The notes under the pieces were generated by a model. It was not told the DNA's origin. It was given only the letters and a program-made list of their open reading frames with translations, and did not search any database. A DNA stretch of 64,000 nucleotides from Thermosipho atlanticus DSM 15807 (lineage in GTDB: Bacteria > Thermotogota > Thermotogae > Thermotogales > Fervidobacteriaceae): positions 1-64,000 of the forward strand of contig NZ_FQXN01000005.1 of NCBI RefSeq assembly GCF_900129985.1, read 5' to 3'. A program made the translations under genes and the position numbers. Shown here in pieces: positions 48,433-58,339 of this stretch (position 1 is the first letter of the stretch; each line of letters begins with the position of its first letter).

Positions 48433-49805
48433 TTTTTCTCCTCCTTAAAAGGAAAAACTACTGGATTGTCTTTTTCGATATAATTTGCAAATCCTAAAAC
48501 TTTAGGATCATCAAACTTTCTACCCATGATTTGCATTCCTACAGGTAAATTATTTGAAAAACCAAACGGAATATTAATTGCAGGAATACCGGCAAGATTC
48601 GCTGGTATTGTAAAAATATCCATTAAATAATATACTAAAGGATCTTTTATTTCTCCTATTTTGAAAGCGGTAATAGGAGAAGTTGGAGTAATAATAAAAT
48701 CATATTTATCAAACAAATTCTCAATTTTGTTTGTTATCAATCTTCTAACTTTTTGAGCCTTTTCAAAATAGGCATCATAATACGCTGCACTTAAGGTAAA
48801 TGTCCCAATCATTATTCTTCTAATAACTTCCGGCCCAAGGTTATTTGTTCTTGATTTTAAATATGTCTCCAAAAGTCCTTCTTCTTCGTTTCTTTTTCCA
48901 TATCTCATACCATCAAACCTTGAAAGATTAGAACTCACTTCGGCAGGAGCAATAATATAATATGTAGCTACCGAATATTTGAGTTCAGGAAAATCTACTT
49001 TATCTACTTTTATACCTTTTCCTTCAAGGAACTTAACAAATTCATTAAATCTCTCAGCAACGCCATCTTCAATTCCTTCATCAAAAACTTCCTTTGGAAA
49101 AGCAACCTTAACATTGGAAAAATCTTCATCTAAGTATTTTGTAAATTCTACTTTTCTATCAACAGTAGTAGAATCATTAGAATCAAATCCGGAAATAACA
49201 TTCATTAAAATGGCGGCATCTTTAACTGTTTTAGTTATTGGACCTATTTGATCCAAAGAAGATGCAAAAGCAACCAAACCATACCTTGAAACTAAACCAT
49301 ATGTTGGCTTAAATCCAATAACTCCACAGAAGGCGGCAGGCTGTCTAATGGAACCTCCAGTATCGCTACCCAATGCAGCTACAACCTCCCCACTTGCGAC
49401 AGCCGCCGCTGAACCCCCACTACTCCCCCCAGCCACTCTACTTAAATCCCAGGGGTTTCGAGTAATCTGATATGCAGAATATTCTGTTCCGGTACCCATA
49501 GCAAATTCATCCAAATTTGTTTTGCCAATAATAGTAAAACCAGATTGTTTAAGTTTTTTCACTACTGTGGCATCATAAGGAGGGATATATTCTTTTAATA
49601 TTTTTGATGCACATGTTGTCCTTAAACCTTTGGTAACAATATTGTCTTTTACTGCTATCGGTACACCAGAAAATTTTCCCGGCAATTCCTTTGCTTTATT
49701 ATTTACAGTAATAAAAGCTTTTAATTTTTCATCTAATTTATTTATTGTTTCTAAAGAGTCTTTTACATAAGATTTTCCCCTCTTCAAAATTTCCGTTATT
49801 GTCAT
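48429..49805 (-). CDS. gatA: Aspartyl/glutamyl-tRNA amidotransferase subunit A
   Basis: Amidase subunit of GatCAB that releases ammonia from glutamine. Amidase signature [37 protein letters not shown] with the Ser-cisSer-Lys triad (Lys in VAVKDNI). The ATG at 49805 follows AAAGGATTTA and gives 458 residues; a TTG six codons earlier, behind GAGGTGAG, is also possible. gatC is not in the window. Confidence 0.94.
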   Translation of the reverse strand: MTITEILKRGKSYVKDSLETINKLDEKLKAFITVNNKAKELPGKFSGVPIAVKDNIVTKGLRTTCASKILKEYIPPYDATVVKKLKQSGFTIIGKTNLDEFAMGTGTEYSAYQITRNPWDLSRVAGGSSGGSAAAVASGEVVAALGSDTGGSIRQPAAFCGVIGFKPTYGLVSRYGLVAFASSLDQIGPITKTVKDAAILMNVISGFDSNDSTTVDRKVEFTKYLDEDFSNVKVAFPKEVFDEGIEDGVAERFNEFVKFLEGKGIKVDKVDFPELKYSVATYYIIAPAEVSSNLSRFDGMRYGKRNEEEGLLETYLKSRTNNLGPEVIRRIMIGTFTLSAAYYDAYFEKAQKVRRLITNKIENLFDKYDFIITPTSPITAFKIGEIKDPLVYYLMDIFTIPANLAGIPAINIPFGFSNNLPVGMQIMGRKFDDPKVLGFANYIEKDNPVVFPFKEEKK

Positions 49806-49837
49806 TTCTTTAAATCCTTTCAATTTTCTCACCTCAA

Positions 49838-51046
49838 TTATTTAAATATTGCTCGCTGAATAATTTTACCATCTTTTATGTAACTATAAACTTTTAAATA
49901 TGCTTCCGTTTCTATGCCCACAAAATTAAATATAGTTGGTTCAAAATTTACAAACAACCCCATTATATATTCGTTATTATAGTTATTCTCAATAAAGCTC
50001 CTATCTCCTGATTTGTACTTATCTGGAGAAACTCCATAAAAAACTATCTTATCATTATCTAACCCGATATAAGTGACAGGAGTACCTTCTTCCGTTGTAA
50101 TCACTCCATATTTTTTACCCCCAATGTTTTCAAATCTATTTACATCTAACTCTAAAAGATCCCAGTTTGGTGAATCATAATATATTACGCCAAAATAGGG
50201 GATAGATGAAGGAGTTTCACCGGATAATGCATTTATAATTAATGAAGAAATGTCTGCAGACAAGTACGCTGTCCCTTTAAAATCTTTTAATTTCAATATG
50301 TTTGTATTAGATGCCTCTGTTGTGATTGAAGAGAACAAATCAAGCACAAATTCTGGAATTTTTCTGTTTACAAATAAAAAGACATCCCCACCTACATTGT
50401 TATCTTCAAGTATATTCATACCTTGTTGATTGGATACTTCCTCAATTAATCTTTTTGTTTCTTCGTTTTCAGGTTCTATTTCTTGATAAAAAGAAATTGT
50501 GTTATTTTTTGATTCAATATAACCATATCCACTTGCTTCATATGTTTTATCATTTATTTTTACATAACTTAAACCCAAATAATTCTTCGTCAAATATTCC
50601 TTCAACCGAGGTGGAACTTCTCCTCCCCCATAATTTTCGCCAACAATAAAGTAGCCGTCTACAATTTTCACTCTATCAGGCAAAGTTTGTCCTGTAAATT
50701 TTTCAAAAATTTCTTTTATTTTCTGTGGATTTTTTGATGGTCCTAATACAACTAGCAAATTGTTCTCACTTCCTGCAATTAATAACTCTTTAAATAAATC
50801 TATATCTTCTAATGTATAATTCTCCACCATGAGTTGTTGTTCCAAAACGCTGGTAATCATCGACTCAAGCCCAACTTGATTAGCAAATATATCTCCTGTG
50901 TTTGTCTTTTTCACTTCGTCATATAATTTTGCTATATCAGGTATGTAAATTAAAAACTCGTATTTCTCGGGTAAATATTTAAGAGCATTTGAAACTGATA
51001 AAACTGAAAATAATGAAACTAAAACAAATATAACCCACTTTTTCAT
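49838..51046 (-). CDS. Uncharacterised exported protein, paralogue-like to 34254
   Basis: Signal peptide MKKWVIFVLVSLFSVLSVSNA, then about 380 residues opening KYLPEKYEFLIYIPDIAKLYDEV. The opening and general strand/helix layout match the gene at 34254. It has a few charged loops and no membrane segments. It lies between the AlaX-like gene (3 bases upstream) and gatA. DUF3352-like by layout only; function unknown. Confidence 0.55.
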   Translation of the reverse strand: MKKWVIFVLVSLFSVLSVSNALKYLPEKYEFLIYIPDIAKLYDEVKKTNTGDIFANQVGLESMITSVLEQQLMVENYTLEDIDLFKELLIAGSENNLLVVLGPSKNPQKIKEIFEKFTGQTLPDRVKIVDGYFIVGENYGGGEVPPRLKEYLTKNYLGLSYVKINDKTYEASGYGYIESKNNTISFYQEIEPENEETKRLIEEVSNQQGMNILEDNNVGGDVFLFVNRKIPEFVLDLFSSITTEASNTNILKLKDFKGTAYLSADISSLIINALSGETPSSIPYFGVIYYDSPNWDLLELDVNRFENIGGKKYGVITTEEGTPVTYIGLDNDKIVFYGVSPDKYKSGDRSFIENNYNNEYIMGLFVNFEPTIFNFVGIETEAYLKVYSYIKDGKIIQRAIFK

Positions 51047-51048
51047 TT

Positions 51049-52152
51049 TTACACCTCCAAAAACTCAATAATTTCATTTATATCTGTTTTCTTCTCAGGA
51101 ATAAATGTTCCTTTTTTCTCTCCTCCGCCACCTTTTCCTGGTATTCTGTCTCTAATTTTACTTATCAATTGGTTCACATTGTACTTTCCAAAAGATACAA
51201 AATTAAATTTTATTCCATCGTACAACACCAACAAAGCATTTTCTTTTTTAAAATATTTTGGAATATACTTTGCTATTGATTCTTCTATCTCAATATAATA
51301 AACACTATCTCTTATCGCTTTTAAATTCTCAGCTTTTTCTTTTGCCAAAATTTCAGAAATATTCTCAATTTTTGAATTAAAGCTCTTCACTTTGTCTAAA
51401 AGATTTTTCGTTCGTTCTTCAAGTTCATCAATTGAAGCGGTTAACAACTTAGAAAGATTCCTTAATATGTTAGTGTACTTGTAAAAATAACTTAGCGCCT
51501 TCAAACCTGCTACAAAATAAACCCTTGTAAGACTTCCCTTTACCTTTTCAGTCTTTATAATCTTCACAAACCCTATTTCTCCTGTGTTTTTAACATGATA
51601 CCCTGCACAGGCAGAATAATCGTATTCTCCTATTTTTATTATTCTTATTTTCCCTTTAATTTTATCACTTACCTTTTTTCTTAAAGGAAATTTATCTAAA
51701 TCTTCTTTTTCCACAACCAGTTCTTCCACGTCTAAGCATTTTTGAATCAATTTATTAGCATTGATTTCAACTTCTTGTAAGACATCTTTAGCTAAAAAAG
51801 GAATATCCAAATCAATTGTAGAATATTCCATCCCCATTTTAAAGCTTACTGTACGAATGTCAGCATATTCACTAAAAACAGCTGATAAAATATGTTGAGC
51901 TGTATGATGTTGTTTAATAAATAATCTATGTTCTTCATCAATCGTTACATCATATTCTCCGGGTTCCAATGGGGTATTAACCCTATGATATATTTTTCCT
52001 TCAATTTCTTCAACTCCAATCACTTTTACATTTCCTATTTTCCCTCTATCACCAAGCTGACCACCTTTAAAATCAGGATAAAAAGGGCTTTCTCCAGACT
52101 CAAGATATATATTCCCGTCCTTTATTACAACTCTATCTATTTTTATTTTCAC
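51049..52152 (-). CDS. AlaX-type alanyl-tRNA editing protein with DHHA1 domain
   Basis: Freestanding homologue of the AlaRS editing domain that hydrolyses misacylated Ser- or Gly-tRNA(Ala). Zinc motif HHTAQHIL (about residue 81) and the C-terminal partner region CAGYHVKNTGEIG; a coiled segment (about 235-290) links to a DHHA1-like end with GKGGGGEKKG. GTG start (52150-52152) follows GAGGAGGGG, giving 367 residues. This is the long AlaX-L form. It lies 11 bases after the Omp85 gene. Confidence 0.87.
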   Translation of the reverse strand: MKIKIDRVVIKDGNIYLESGESPFYPDFKGGQLGDRGKIGNVKVIGVEEIEGKIYHRVNTPLEPGEYDVTIDEEHRLFIKQHHTAQHILSAVFSEYADIRTVSFKMGMEYSTIDLDIPFLAKDVLQEVEINANKLIQKCLDVEELVVEKEDLDKFPLRKKVSDKIKGKIRIIKIGEYDYSACAGYHVKNTGEIGFVKIIKTEKVKGSLTRVYFVAGLKALSYFYKYTNILRNLSKLLTASIDELEERTKNLLDKVKSFNSKIENISEILAKEKAENLKAIRDSVYYIEIEESIAKYIPKYFKKENALLVLYDGIKFNFVSFGKYNVNQLISKIRDRIPGKGGGGEKKGTFIPEKKTDINEIIEFLEV

Positions 52153-52163
52153 ATTTCCCCTCC

Positions 52164-54413
52164 TCAAAACGTCTTTCCCATCAAAAAGAAGAAGTTCCAA
52201 TTGTCATTATAATATGCTTCTCCAATTCTAATTAAACCAAACATTGGTACATTTAACCCCAGCTCAACACCAACTGACCATTTAAATGGTATAGAAAAAT
52301 CATACGAACTTCCAACGTATCCAAAATCCACAAAACTAGCTAGGTAGAAAGGAAATCGTTCATCTCTATTTACATATCTAATTTCATTATTTAAAAGAAG
52401 TGTCATATCTCCAGATAATTCTGCTCCTCTTAAAGAATTTAAACCATTCAAATAGTTTGTTAAATCAGCCCCACTTTTCTGAAATACTTGAGATGCATAT
52501 ATCCTAGATGCCAAGCTGAAACGAGTATTTTGAATTGGAAAATGGAAAGAAAGTTCCTCTTGTGTTTTTAAAGCAACAGGTGCATCTCCAGAAATACCAA
52601 AATATTTTTGTATCAAAACTGAAAAATATAATCCTTCAGTTGGAATAATCAAATCATCTAAATTTTCATAATTAATACCCAACAATAGATTACCACCAAT
52701 ATATTCCACTGTTGAAGTAGAACTACTCACTTCAACAGAATTAACATTTGTGGCAATAGAAGTTTCCAAGAATTTATAATTTAACCCTCCACCAAAACTG
52801 TATTTGATATTATTAAGCTTTAGAGTACTTAAAGAAAAATCAAAATTAAATTCAGTAAGATCAGTAGCGATAATTGTCACTGTCGAATCATTTGTTATTG
52901 ACTCTTCATTAGGACGACTTGAGTAGCTCAAATTAGTTGAAATTGAAAAAGGATACCCAAATGGTTTTCTAATACTATAATCGAAACTTAAATTCTTACC
53001 GCTAAATCCTAAAGAAAGAGTTGACTTAAAGGTTTGACCATATCCAAAAGGATTAATAGCACTCAATTGCATTTGAGCTGCAAATCCTTCGTACCATTCT
53101 TTTCCATCTCCAGGAGGCCCCCAAGTTCCTCCTCCAATAAAATTAAATTTTTTCTCTTTCTCTTTTAAAATTAGATTCACATCTAAAGTATCTTCGCCAG
53201 AAGGTTTTATATCAAAATCAATGCTATCAAAAAATTGTGTCTTATATATCTCCACATAGGTCTCTTTTAAAGCCTTTCTCGAAGCATAATCACCAGAAGA
53301 TATCTTTATTAAATCATCAAAAGTATAAGTTTTTGTTTTAGTATTTCCACTAATATTCAATTTTCTAAACTTATATTCTACAACAGTTATTACATAATCA
53401 TTTTCAATTAATTCTGGCTGTATATTAATGAAATATTCATCCTTATCGTATTTATCTTCGATAGTCTGTAATATACGTAATAAATCTACATTAGTAAATG
53501 TTGCTGGAGTAGTAGCTAAATTATCAAATTTATATAGAGTCGCACCTCTTACTTTTATACTCTTTATATAAACAGGTTTTCTAGTTATAAGGTTCTGAAC
53601 AACAAACACCTTTAGAACCTTTGAAGGCTTCTCAGTATTAACTTTTTCATACTGAATATTTGATAACTGCGAAAAATAAACATAATTAGCTAAGCTTTGA
53701 AAGAGACTTTGAATATCGGAAATTTTTGGATAATAATTTTTCTCACTGTCAAACAACTTGAATAGAGGATTTTTTTTCAGATAATTTTTATATAAATTTA
53801 AATTTACCTCTTTTTTAATCCTTTCAATAACATCTTCTATTCCTTCAATATTACCAACAAACTCTATATCATACAATGCATATTCTATTACGCTAAATTT
53901 CACGCTGGAGCCTTCAATTTTTCCTGTAACATAGACAAATGACTGATCCTTATTTTCCGAAAAAACATTTGACACAACATAATTTTCATCTTTATATAGT
54001 TTTGTTATATTTTCTATAGATTGCTTAAATTGAACAAAACTAAATGCTTTATCCTTTTTCAATGTAATCGATGCTTCTAATGTTTCCTTCGGAATCAACT
54101 CCACACCATTTATTTCCAAACTTACTTGTGACACAGGAGGATTTTCCTCAACTTCAATTATGAGATTAAACTGATTATCATTTATATCTTCAGTCCACGT
54201 AACATTTGAAAAATAACCAGTTGCTTTTATTGAAGAGATAATATCATTAATTGCATATTCGTTCACATCAAAGCCTATATATTTTTCATATAAAGGCTTT
54301 AATTCTTCAAGAGATATAGTTTTTAAATTTTTTATAACTACAGAATTAAGGATTGCCGGAAAATAAACAACTGTCAGGATAATTATCATAATCAATACAA
54401 AAAGTTTTTTCAT
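52164..54413 (-). CDS. bamA: BamA/Omp85-family outer-membrane assembly protein
   Basis: Inserts beta-barrels into the outer membrane (here the toga). A signal peptide (MKKLFVLIMIIILTVVYFPA) precedes POTRA-like repeats (about residues 25-420) and a C-terminal barrel (about 430-749). The barrel has GGGTWGPPGDGKEWYEGF and LNGLNSLRGAELSGD, the expected RG motif, and ends in Phe (FLMGKTF). 749 residues is typical. TAMA/TamB partners are not in the window. Confidence 0.9.
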   Translation of the reverse strand: MKKLFVLIMIIILTVVYFPAILNSVVIKNLKTISLEELKPLYEKYIGFDVNEYAINDIISSIKATGYFSNVTWTEDINDNQFNLIIEVEENPPVSQVSLEINGVELIPKETLEASITLKKDKAFSFVQFKQSIENITKLYKDENYVVSNVFSENKDQSFVYVTGKIEGSSVKFSVIEYALYDIEFVGNIEGIEDVIERIKKEVNLNLYKNYLKKNPLFKLFDSEKNYYPKISDIQSLFQSLANYVYFSQLSNIQYEKVNTEKPSKVLKVFVVQNLITRKPVYIKSIKVRGATLYKFDNLATTPATFTNVDLLRILQTIEDKYDKDEYFINIQPELIENDYVITVVEYKFRKLNISGNTKTKTYTFDDLIKISSGDYASRKALKETYVEIYKTQFFDSIDFDIKPSGEDTLDVNLILKEKEKKFNFIGGGTWGPPGDGKEWYEGFAAQMQLSAINPFGYGQTFKSTLSLGFSGKNLSFDYSIRKPFGYPFSISTNLSYSSRPNEESITNDSTVTIIATDLTEFNFDFSLSTLKLNNIKYSFGGGLNYKFLETSIATNVNSVEVSSSTSTVEYIGGNLLLGINYENLDDLIIPTEGLYFSVLIQKYFGISGDAPVALKTQEELSFHFPIQNTRFSLASRIYASQVFQKSGADLTNYLNGLNSLRGAELSGDMTLLLNNEIRYVNRDERFPFYLASFVDFGYVGSSYDFSIPFKWSVGVELGLNVPMFGLIRIGEAYYNDNWNFFFLMGKTF

Positions 54414-54415
54414 GT

Positions 54416-54952
54416 TTAAGCCTCCTTTAAACTCTTTTCTAGTTCAAAAAGTAAGTCTTTCAAAATTTTTAATTTTGATGGACTATCTAACTTTCCAAAA
54501 TGCTCTTTTATGATCTTAGAATCTATTTCATAACAATTTTCATCCCTACATCTTATGATTTTAAATTCCACTTCCTGGTTCATTAAAAGAGAAAAAAAAA
54601 CAGAAGGTAAATCCCCAATTGGTTGACAATCAATATGCTTTTTGCAAAACTTAGCAAGAACTTTCGTTCCTGCACCTAATTTGGTTTCAAGTTTTACATA
54701 ACCTCCTGTCATTTCAGCTGCTTGTTTTAAAAATGGCAATCCCAAACCTACTTTTCTAATTTTTTTTGACCTAGTTGTATAAAACGGGTCAAAGACTTTA
54801 TCAACATTTTTAATCCCCGGCCCATTATCTTCTACTTTAAATATAAAATATTCTTTCGTTTCTCGAATATCTATAACTACTTTTTTGGCCCCAGCTTTAA
54901 TGGAATTCTCTGCTATATCTTGCACATGATCTGCTAACGTTAGTAATCCCAT
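54416..54952 (-). CDS. Freestanding HATPase (anti-sigma/kinase-like ATP-binding protein)
   Basis: Resembles only the ATP-binding domain of histidine kinases: N-box IAENSIKAGAKKV, G1 VEDNGPGI, F-box FDPFYTTRSKK and G2 VGLGLPFLKQ. There is no phosphorylated His helix and no membrane segment. The last 70 residues are a separate region with several cysteines and a helical end. 178 residues. Overlaps the PHP gene by 13 bases; with the two genes upstream it forms a trio often found near iron-only hydrogenase genes. Confidence 0.8.
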   Translation of the reverse strand: MGLLTLADHVQDIAENSIKAGAKKVVIDIRETKEYFIFKVEDNGPGIKNVDKVFDPFYTTRSKKIRKVGLGLPFLKQAAEMTGGYVKLETKLGAGTKVLAKFCKKHIDCQPIGDLPSVFFSLLMNQEVEFKIIRCRDENCYEIDSKIIKEHFGKLDSPSKLKILKDLLFELEKSLKEA

Positions 54953-55641
54953 ATAGTTTTCACCTTTCCATTTACCAATGCTATTAAAAATTCTTGTATA
55001 CTACTCACTGCATTTTCAATTATACTATATCTCACACCAATTTGATTAAGGGAATGTGCATCTGAAGAAGAAATAGGAATCAATCCATGATTACATGCAA
55101 TTTTGTATTCCTCTAAATTTGTAACCTCAGCAATCTTAATTTTAGAAGTATCGGGAAAGAGTCCAAGTTGATATAAAACACCAAACCTTCGACTTATATG
55201 TGCATAAACAGGGATTCCAGAATTTTCTATTATCAATTCTACAACTTTTTTTAGAGGTAAATCCGTAGGAAATCCAAGAGGGATGGTTTCAAGAGATGTA
55301 AATTCATCACGTTCATTTACCTTTAATTGATAACCTAACTTTTCCGGATCATAACTGATTTTTGGTAAGTGTTCCGCAATTACCTTCGATACCTTCAAAA
55401 GATTCTCAATTTTATTAAAATACCCCAAAATATGCACATCTTCAACCGACTGGATTTCTATTCCTGGAATAAGAAGTTTTGAATGTTTCTCAAAAACTTT
55501 GTAAAATGATAAAACATTTTCTCCAGAATTATGATCGCAAATTGCAGCAATTTTGGGAGAATATTTCACTACTTCATTTGGAACCATCGTTAAATCTGAA
55601 CACGGCGACAAACAACTGTGGATATGTAGATCACACCTCAT
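54940..55641 (-). CDS. PHP domain metal-dependent hydrolase
   Basis: PHP phosphoesterase-type fold. The N-terminal motif CDLHIHSCLSPCSD, CDHNSG, PGIEIQSVED, AHISRRFGV and SSSDAHSLNQIG supply the metal-binding His/Asp/Glu set. 233 residues. Overlaps the DRTGG gene by 4 bases and the HATPase gene by 13 bases. Substrate unknown. Confidence 0.85.
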   Translation of the reverse strand: MRCDLHIHSCLSPCSDLTMVPNEVVKYSPKIAAICDHNSGENVLSFYKVFEKHSKLLIPGIEIQSVEDVHILGYFNKIENLLKVSKVIAEHLPKISYDPEKLGYQLKVNERDEFTSLETIPLGFPTDLPLKKVVELIIENSGIPVYAHISRRFGVLYQLGLFPDTSKIKIAEVTNLEEYKIACNHGLIPISSSDAHSLNQIGVRYSIIENAVSSIQEFLIALVNGKVKTIWDY

Positions 55642-55967
55642 TTTAATCCTAATTCATATAACTTTCCTGAAATTGTATAAGCATTTTCATTACTTTTCAA
55701 AAGTGTTATTCCTTCATCTTTTGCTTTTTCCACTGTCTCCTGTGAGAAGTCCTTTCCTTCACACAATATTATTGCTCTTATTCCCACCATAGAAGCAACT
55801 GCAACAATATTTACATGACTTTGAACTGTAATCCAAATCGAATCACTTTTGGCATTCTTCATAACCATACTCAAAAGATCTCCTGTATATGCATGAGAAA
55901 TTTCATAATCGCTGTTCCATAAAACCTTTTTAACAGGTATCTGTTCAATAATTTTAGAAAGTTTCAT
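55638..55967 (-). CDS. Small DRTGG-domain protein
   Basis: 109 residues with the DRTGG-like fold: WNSDYEISHAYTGDLLSMVM and VAVASMVGIRAIILCEG. DRTGG domains are found in regulators and in phosphotransacetylase. ATG after AGGGGGGAG; the stop overlaps the PHP gene start (ATGA). Likely a small regulatory or ligand-binding part of the trio. Confidence 0.75.
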   Translation of the reverse strand: MKLSKIIEQIPVKKVLWNSDYEISHAYTGDLLSMVMKNAKSDSIWITVQSHVNIVAVASMVGIRAIILCEGKDFSQETVEKAKDEGITLLKSNENAYTISGKLYELGLK

Positions 55968-55988
55968 ATACTCCCCCCTAACACTTTA

Positions 55989-56561
55989 CTATTTGTTGCT
56001 AAGATACTTTAAAGCTTTTCTTATAATATCATCCAATGAATTTTCGTTTTTAGCTGCCTTCTTAACAGCTTTTGTTGCCTGACTTTTCGAAAATCCTAGT
56101 GTAACTAAAGCTTCTATTGCTTCTATTGTTTTCTTATCTATTTCTGACAGAGTTAAATCAAACTCCTTTAATGAATCTTTTAATTCCATAATAATTCGTT
56201 CTGCAGTTTTAGAACCAATACCAGGCATTTTTGACAATCTACTGACATCTTCGTTTACAATAGCAGAAACTATTTCCTCCACACTATTTGATGCAAGAAT
56301 TTTAAGAGCACTTTTTGGACCTAATTTATTCACAGAAATTAATTTTTCAAACAGCTTTAATCTTTCAGGAGTAGAAAACCCATAAAGAGTAAGTCCATCA
56401 TCTGAAACAATCAATTTTGTTAATATATATACTTCTTCATTTATCTTACTTTCAAGATCTCCTGTGTTTCCTACAACAACTTCATAAATTATTCCATTCA
56501 CATTAATATAAATTTTTCCGTTTTCAATTTTCTCTAAAATACCTTTTACTGCATGTATCAT
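55989..56561 (-). CDS. ruvA: Holliday junction DNA helicase subunit RuvA
   Basis: Binds four-way junctions and loads RuvB. MIHAVKGILEKIENGKIYINVNGIIYEV (OB domain), helix-hairpin-helix LGPKSALKIL and MPGIGSKTAERIIMELKD, C-terminal VTLGFSKSQATKAVKKA. 190 residues; overlaps tatD by 4 bases. ruvB and ruvC are elsewhere. Confidence 0.96.
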   Translation of the reverse strand: MIHAVKGILEKIENGKIYINVNGIIYEVVVGNTGDLESKINEEVYILTKLIVSDDGLTLYGFSTPERLKLFEKLISVNKLGPKSALKILASNSVEEIVSAIVNEDVSRLSKMPGIGSKTAERIIMELKDSLKEFDLTLSEIDKKTIEAIEALVTLGFSKSQATKAVKKAAKNENSLDDIIRKALKYLSNK

Positions 56562-57322
56562 AAGTTCACCCCAAATAAGCTTCTTGCGTTTTTTACTAAA
56601 GTTTCAGAAACATCATAACCTATTATATCATTTATCTTTTTAACAACGTAGCCAACATAGGCAGGCTCATTCCTTTTTCCTCTATATGGATGTGGTGTAA
56701 GATAGGGACAGTCAGTTTCAGATAAAATATTTTGTTCTCCAACTAGTTTAACAACTTCTCTTAATTGCTCGTTTCTTTTATAGGTAATTGGTCCACTTAT
56801 ACCTAAATAAAAACCCAGCTTAACAAATTTCAAGGCCCATTCACTATTAGCACTAAATGAATGTATTACTCCTCCTTTCTCAAAAGGGCCAAAACTTTCT
56901 AATATATTGTACGCTTCTTCATATGCATCTCTAATATGAACAACTATAGGTAATTTAAGTTCCTTTGCAAGTAAAAGTTGCTCAACAAATACTTTTTGTT
57001 GAACTTCCTGAGGAGAAAAATTCCTATAATAATCTAAACCAATCTCTCCTATTGCTACAACTTTTTCGTTCTTCGAAAGTTTTTCTAAGATCTCTATGTA
57101 ATTTTTTTCAACATCTTTACTGTCATGTGGGTGAACCCCTATGGCTGCAAAAACCTTTTCATATTTCTTTGAAAGTTCCACAGTTTCTCTACTATCAGTG
57201 ATGTTGGTTCCAACATTAATAATAAACAATATTCCATTTTCATTGAACCTTTCTATTATTTCTTCCCTATCACTTTTGAAATGACTCATTTGTAAATGAG
57301 CATGAGTATCAACAACGACCAT
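56558..57322 (-). CDS. tatD: TatD family DNase
   Basis: Metal-dependent hydrolase with DNase activity in known members. VVVDTHAHLQMSHF, AIGVHPHDS, IGEIGLDYYRNFSPQ, VVHIRDAYEEA, GVIHSFSA and SETDCPYLTPHPYRGKRNEP are the metal-site motifs. 254 residues; ATG after AAGGAGGA. Coupled to ruvA. Confidence 0.95.
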   Translation of the reverse strand: MVVVDTHAHLQMSHFKSDREEIIERFNENGILFIINVGTNITDSRETVELSKKYEKVFAAIGVHPHDSKDVEKNYIEILEKLSKNEKVVAIGEIGLDYYRNFSPQEVQQKVFVEQLLLAKELKLPIVVHIRDAYEEAYNILESFGPFEKGGVIHSFSANSEWALKFVKLGFYLGISGPITYKRNEQLREVVKLVGEQNILSETDCPYLTPHPYRGKRNEPAYVGYVVKKINDIIGYDVSETLVKNARSLFGVNL

Positions 57323-57377
57323 TTGCTTTTTCCTCCTTTGAAATTTATTCTATTAGTTATTTTATCATTAACTTCAG

Positions 57378-57383
57378 TATAAT
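57378..57383 (+). promoter_or_regulatory. Possible -10 box of the ABC importer operon
   Basis: TATAAT at 57378-57383, and a second TATAAT at 57393-57398, in the 102 bases between tatD and the importer gene. No clear -35 partner. The leader is too short for a known riboswitch. Confidence 0.35.
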
Positions 57384-57424
57384 TAATAATGGTATAATTC
57401 ATAATTGAAAAGGAGGTGAAACAC

Positions 57425-58339
57425 ATGAAAAAATATTTCATTTTTTTCTTAATTGTATTTATTTCTTATTTTTCTTTTTCTCTAACGTTTATAAATCCTT
57501 TTGGACCTACTATAGTTCCTATAACTCCTATGTTAGAAGGCATTGTAAAAGGTTATGTAAATCTTAACATAGAACTCTGGAGAACCCCCGATGAAGCTAT
57601 AGCAAAGATTGTATCGAATTATGCTAAATTTGCAGTATTACCAATCACTATTGCTGCAAATTTATACACAAAAGGTATTAATATTAAATTGGTCGGCGTA
57701 CATGAATGGAAAGTCTTTTATCTTGTTGCAAAAAAAGATATCAATTCACTCTCAGATCTTAAAGGAAAAACAGTTTATTCAGCTCATGGAAGAGGACAAA
57801 CTGTCGATGTTTTACTTCGATATTTACTTGTATCAAATGGACTAATACCAGATAAAGATGTTAAATTTGCTTACGCTCCCCCACAGGAAATTGTTGCGTT
57901 ATTTAAAGCAGGGAAAGTCGAATTTGCAGCTTTACCTGAACCATTTGTTTCTATGTGCCTAGTAAACGATGGGAAAATTGTTTTAGATTTCCAAAAAGAA
58001 TGGAACAAAATATCTGGTTCACAAAATGGGATTCCAATTGCTGGTTTGTTCGTAGTGGGTGATATTGCTCAATATAAAAATCTTATTGAAGACGTAGAAA
58101 ATACATTTAAAGAAAGCATAAACTGGTCCAACAAAAATCTAGAAAAAACTTTAGAATTTACCAGCAAATATTTAACTATTCCAACACCTATTCTTAAAAA
58201 TGCTATGCAAAGAATAGAATTTAGATACGTGCCTATTTCTGAATGTAAAAATGATGTAAATAAATTCCTTTCAACAATGAATGAACTTTATCCCGAAGGT
58301 CTTCCCAAAGTACCAAATGAGGAATTCTATCTAAAATGA
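57425..58339 (+). CDS. ABC transporter substrate-binding protein (NMT1/SsuA type)
   Basis: Periplasmic solute-binding protein. Signal peptide MKKYFIFFLIVFISYFSFS. The mature part has the two-lobed NMT1/THI5/SsuA layout: LWRTPDEAIAKIVSNYAKFAVLP, DLKGKTVYSAHGRGQTVDVLLR and the lobe-two LPEPFVSMCLVNDGKIVLD. ATG at 57425 follows AAAGGAGGTG; 304 residues. The ligand (sulfonate, thiamine precursor, nitrate or similar) is not readable. First of three overlapping importer genes. Confidence 0.88.
   Translation: MKKYFIFFLIVFISYFSFSLTFINPFGPTIVPITPMLEGIVKGYVNLNIELWRTPDEAIAKIVSNYAKFAVLPITIAANLYTKGINIKLVGVHEWKVFYLVAKKDINSLSDLKGKTVYSAHGRGQTVDVLLRYLLVSNGLIPDKDVKFAYAPPQEIVALFKAGKVEFAALPEPFVSMCLVNDGKIVLDFQKEWNKISGSQNGIPIAGLFVVGDIAQYKNLIEDVENTFKESINWSNKNLEKTLEFTSKYLTIPTPILKNAMQRIEFRYVPISECKNDVNKFLSTMNELYPEGLPKVPNEEFYLK

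Noticed and set aside
57323-57424. TPP or other riboswitch before the NMT1-type importer
   Set aside because: The leader is about 90 bases with no CTGAGA-type core or strong stem; none of the known thiamine, SAM or FMN motifs can be read.
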